From TMED108 sp036166415 (GTDB taxonomy: Bacteria; Fidelibacterota; Marinisomatia; Marinisomatales; TCS55): a DNA stretch of 13,841 nt. Positions 12,880-13,841 of this stretch are shown here, one piece after another; the first letter of the stretch is position 1, and every line of letters starts with the position of its first letter. The notes under the pieces are model-generated. The model saw only the letters and a list, made by a program, of their open reading frames with translations, ran no database searches and was not told where the DNA came from. The position numbers and the translations under genes are program-made. Location: the NCBI GenBank assembly GCA_036166415.1, contig JAYZHP010000141.1, positions 1-13,841 on the forward strand, read 5' to 3'.

Positions 12880-13841
12880 TTAGTAGGATAAACCATAACC
12901 ATATTTATACAAATGGTCATCATTGGTTTTGATTGGAAATTGATTGATGGATTTGGGCCAGCTGTAGGATAGTTTTCCAGAAGGGTTATAGTCGCCAAAT
13001 AATACATCTGCAACTCCAGAACCTTCAGTGCCTGGTAGCCATGCTGCGACAAATCCATCCCAATTATCTACTTCCTCTGTAACGATCATTGGCCGGCCAG
13101 AAAGCAATACAACCACAACAGGCAACCCCTTTTTCTTTAGACGATTAATCACAACGAGGTCTTCTTTATCTAAGTTTAAATCTGCCCGATCGCCTTGCAT
13201 TTCAGCGTAAGGCTTTTCACCAATCACCACAACCGCGACATCGCCATCAACCCCGGTCCCGTCCTTTGAATATTCAACGCTTGTACCCGCGCTAACTGCT
13301 GATTTGATCGCATCTAAGATGGTAGTTCCTTTAGTGGTTTGCCCCATTTCACCTTGCCAGCTAATTGTCCAGCCGCCAGATTGCATTCCAATATTATTTG
13401 CTCCCCTGCCAGCAACAACAATCGTTTTTCCATTTTTCGGCAATGGTAAAACATTATCATTATTTTTTAGTAGTACCATACTTTTTCTTACGGCTTCCCT
13501 AGCAATCTCACGATGTTTTGAAGATCCAATATGTGAAAGCAATTGCTGATCACTAAAGGGTCTATCAAAAAGCCCGGACTGTTTTTTGACAAGTAGAATT
13601 CTTTTTACCGCATCATCTACGCGTTCCATTGGAATGGAACCATCATCCACCGATTCTTTAAAAAGGGTTAAAAATGTCTCGTAAGATTGATTGCCAAATT
13701 TTACAGCTCCAGGAACCATGACCATATCAATACCTGCATTAATTGAAATAATGATATCTGATTTATAGTCACCGGGAATTTCCTCAATAGCTGCCCAATC
13801 GGAAACCACAAACCCCTGAAAGCCCAGCTCTTCTTTCAATA
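12880..13841 (-). CDS. GH3 beta-glucosidase/exo-beta-glucanase, partial (N-terminus beyond window)
   Basis: 319 or more residues of the C-terminal part are visible; the first Met in frame is internal and the gene continues past the right edge. GFQGFVVSDW carries the GH3 nucleophile Asp (residue 14 of the fragment). The second, alpha/beta-sandwich domain has KSMVLLKNND, a QSGGWTISWQGEMGQTTKG stretch and GEKPYAEMQGD. These closely echo barley exo-1,3/1,4-beta-glucanase ExoI, and Glu213 of the fragment is the candidate acid/base. It ends in LYKYGYGLSY without a fibronectin-III domain, as in ExoI/ExoP-type enzymes. The absence of a Fn3 tail and the two-domain layout argue against NagZ, which is single-domain. 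Whether it is exported cannot be told, since the N-terminus is missing. First visible gene of the GH3-kinase-membrane-protein unit. Confidence 0.9.
   Translation of the reverse strand, partial: LKEELGFQGFVVSDWAAIEEIPGDYKSDIIISINAGIDMVMVPGAVKFGNQSYETFLTLFKESVDDGSIPMERVDDAVKRILLVKKQSGLFDRPFSDQQLLSHIGSSKHREIAREAVRKSMVLLKNNDNVLPLPKNGKTIVVAGRGANNIGMQSGGWTISWQGEMGQTTKGTTILDAIKSAVSAGTSVEYSKDGTGVDGDVAVVVIGEKPYAEMQGDRADLNLDKEDLVVINRLKKKGLPVVVVLLSGRPMIVTEEVDNWDGFVAAWLPGTEGSGVADVLFGDYNPSGKLSYSWPKSINQFPIKTNDDHLYKYGYGLSY

Noticed and set aside
12880..13841. NagZ beta-N-acetylhexosaminidase
   Set aside because: The fragment includes the second GH3 domain with the ExoI-like GGWTISWQG and ends in GYGLSY, while NagZ is a single-domain enzyme.

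Overview
The window looks like AT-rich chromosomal DNA from a free-living, probably marine, Gram-negative bacterium of the Fibrobacterota-Chlorobiota-Bacteroidota (FCB) side of the tree. A Marinimicrobia (SAR406)-like lineage is my best guess, at moderate confidence. The reasons are an outer-membrane secretin, many Sec signal peptides and a lipoprotein, a YidD-domain protein with an apparent signal peptide, an NTT-type transporter fused to HEAT-like repeats and a cNMP-binding domain, and a CrtZ/heterodimer-type lycopene cyclase pair next to beta-glucan and fatty-acid catabolism genes. No rRNA, tRNA, CRISPR array, phage gene or transposase was seen, and nearly all of the sequence is coding.

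Layout. Positions 1-549 (minus) hold the N-terminal 183 codons of a YidD-like exported protein that runs off the left edge. It is divergent, by only 20 bp, from a two-gene plus-strand unit (570-1782): a calcineurin-like 5'-nucleotidase-family exported protein with a partly degenerate metal site, and a small two-helix membrane protein, overlapping by 8 bp. Converging on these is a minus-strand pair (5506-1791): a lysine-tailed membrane protein overlapping by 4 bp the start of a 1052-residue transporter-HEAT-cNMP fusion that probably begins with TTG. A 200-bp intergenic region with two good palindromes separates this pair from a plus-strand envelope block (5707-9568): a lipoprotein, a secretin with a roughly 280-residue C-terminal extension, and a secreted acidic EF-hand protein with Gly/Pro and Asp/His repeats. 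The last gene has its own CRP-like palindrome, a TATAAT box, a consensus Shine-Dalgarno and a strong rho-independent terminator.

The right part is metabolic. A 2,4-dienoyl-CoA reductase-type SDR (9664-10515) is followed by crtZ and a fused lycopene beta-cyclase (10566-11712, overlapping by 8 bp), which together would convert lycopene to zeaxanthin. Converging from the right edge is a minus-strand cassette: a GH3 exo-beta-glucanase (partial), a ROK sugar kinase, and a small two-helix membrane protein overlapping the kinase by 4 bp. The first two form a plausible glucan-to-glucose-6-phosphate route.

The parts most deserving a second look are the YidD fusion protein, the secretin with its long C-terminal domain beside an EF-hand/Asp-His repeat protein, and the CRP-type operator in front of that protein. 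No complete new system can be demonstrated from this window alone.
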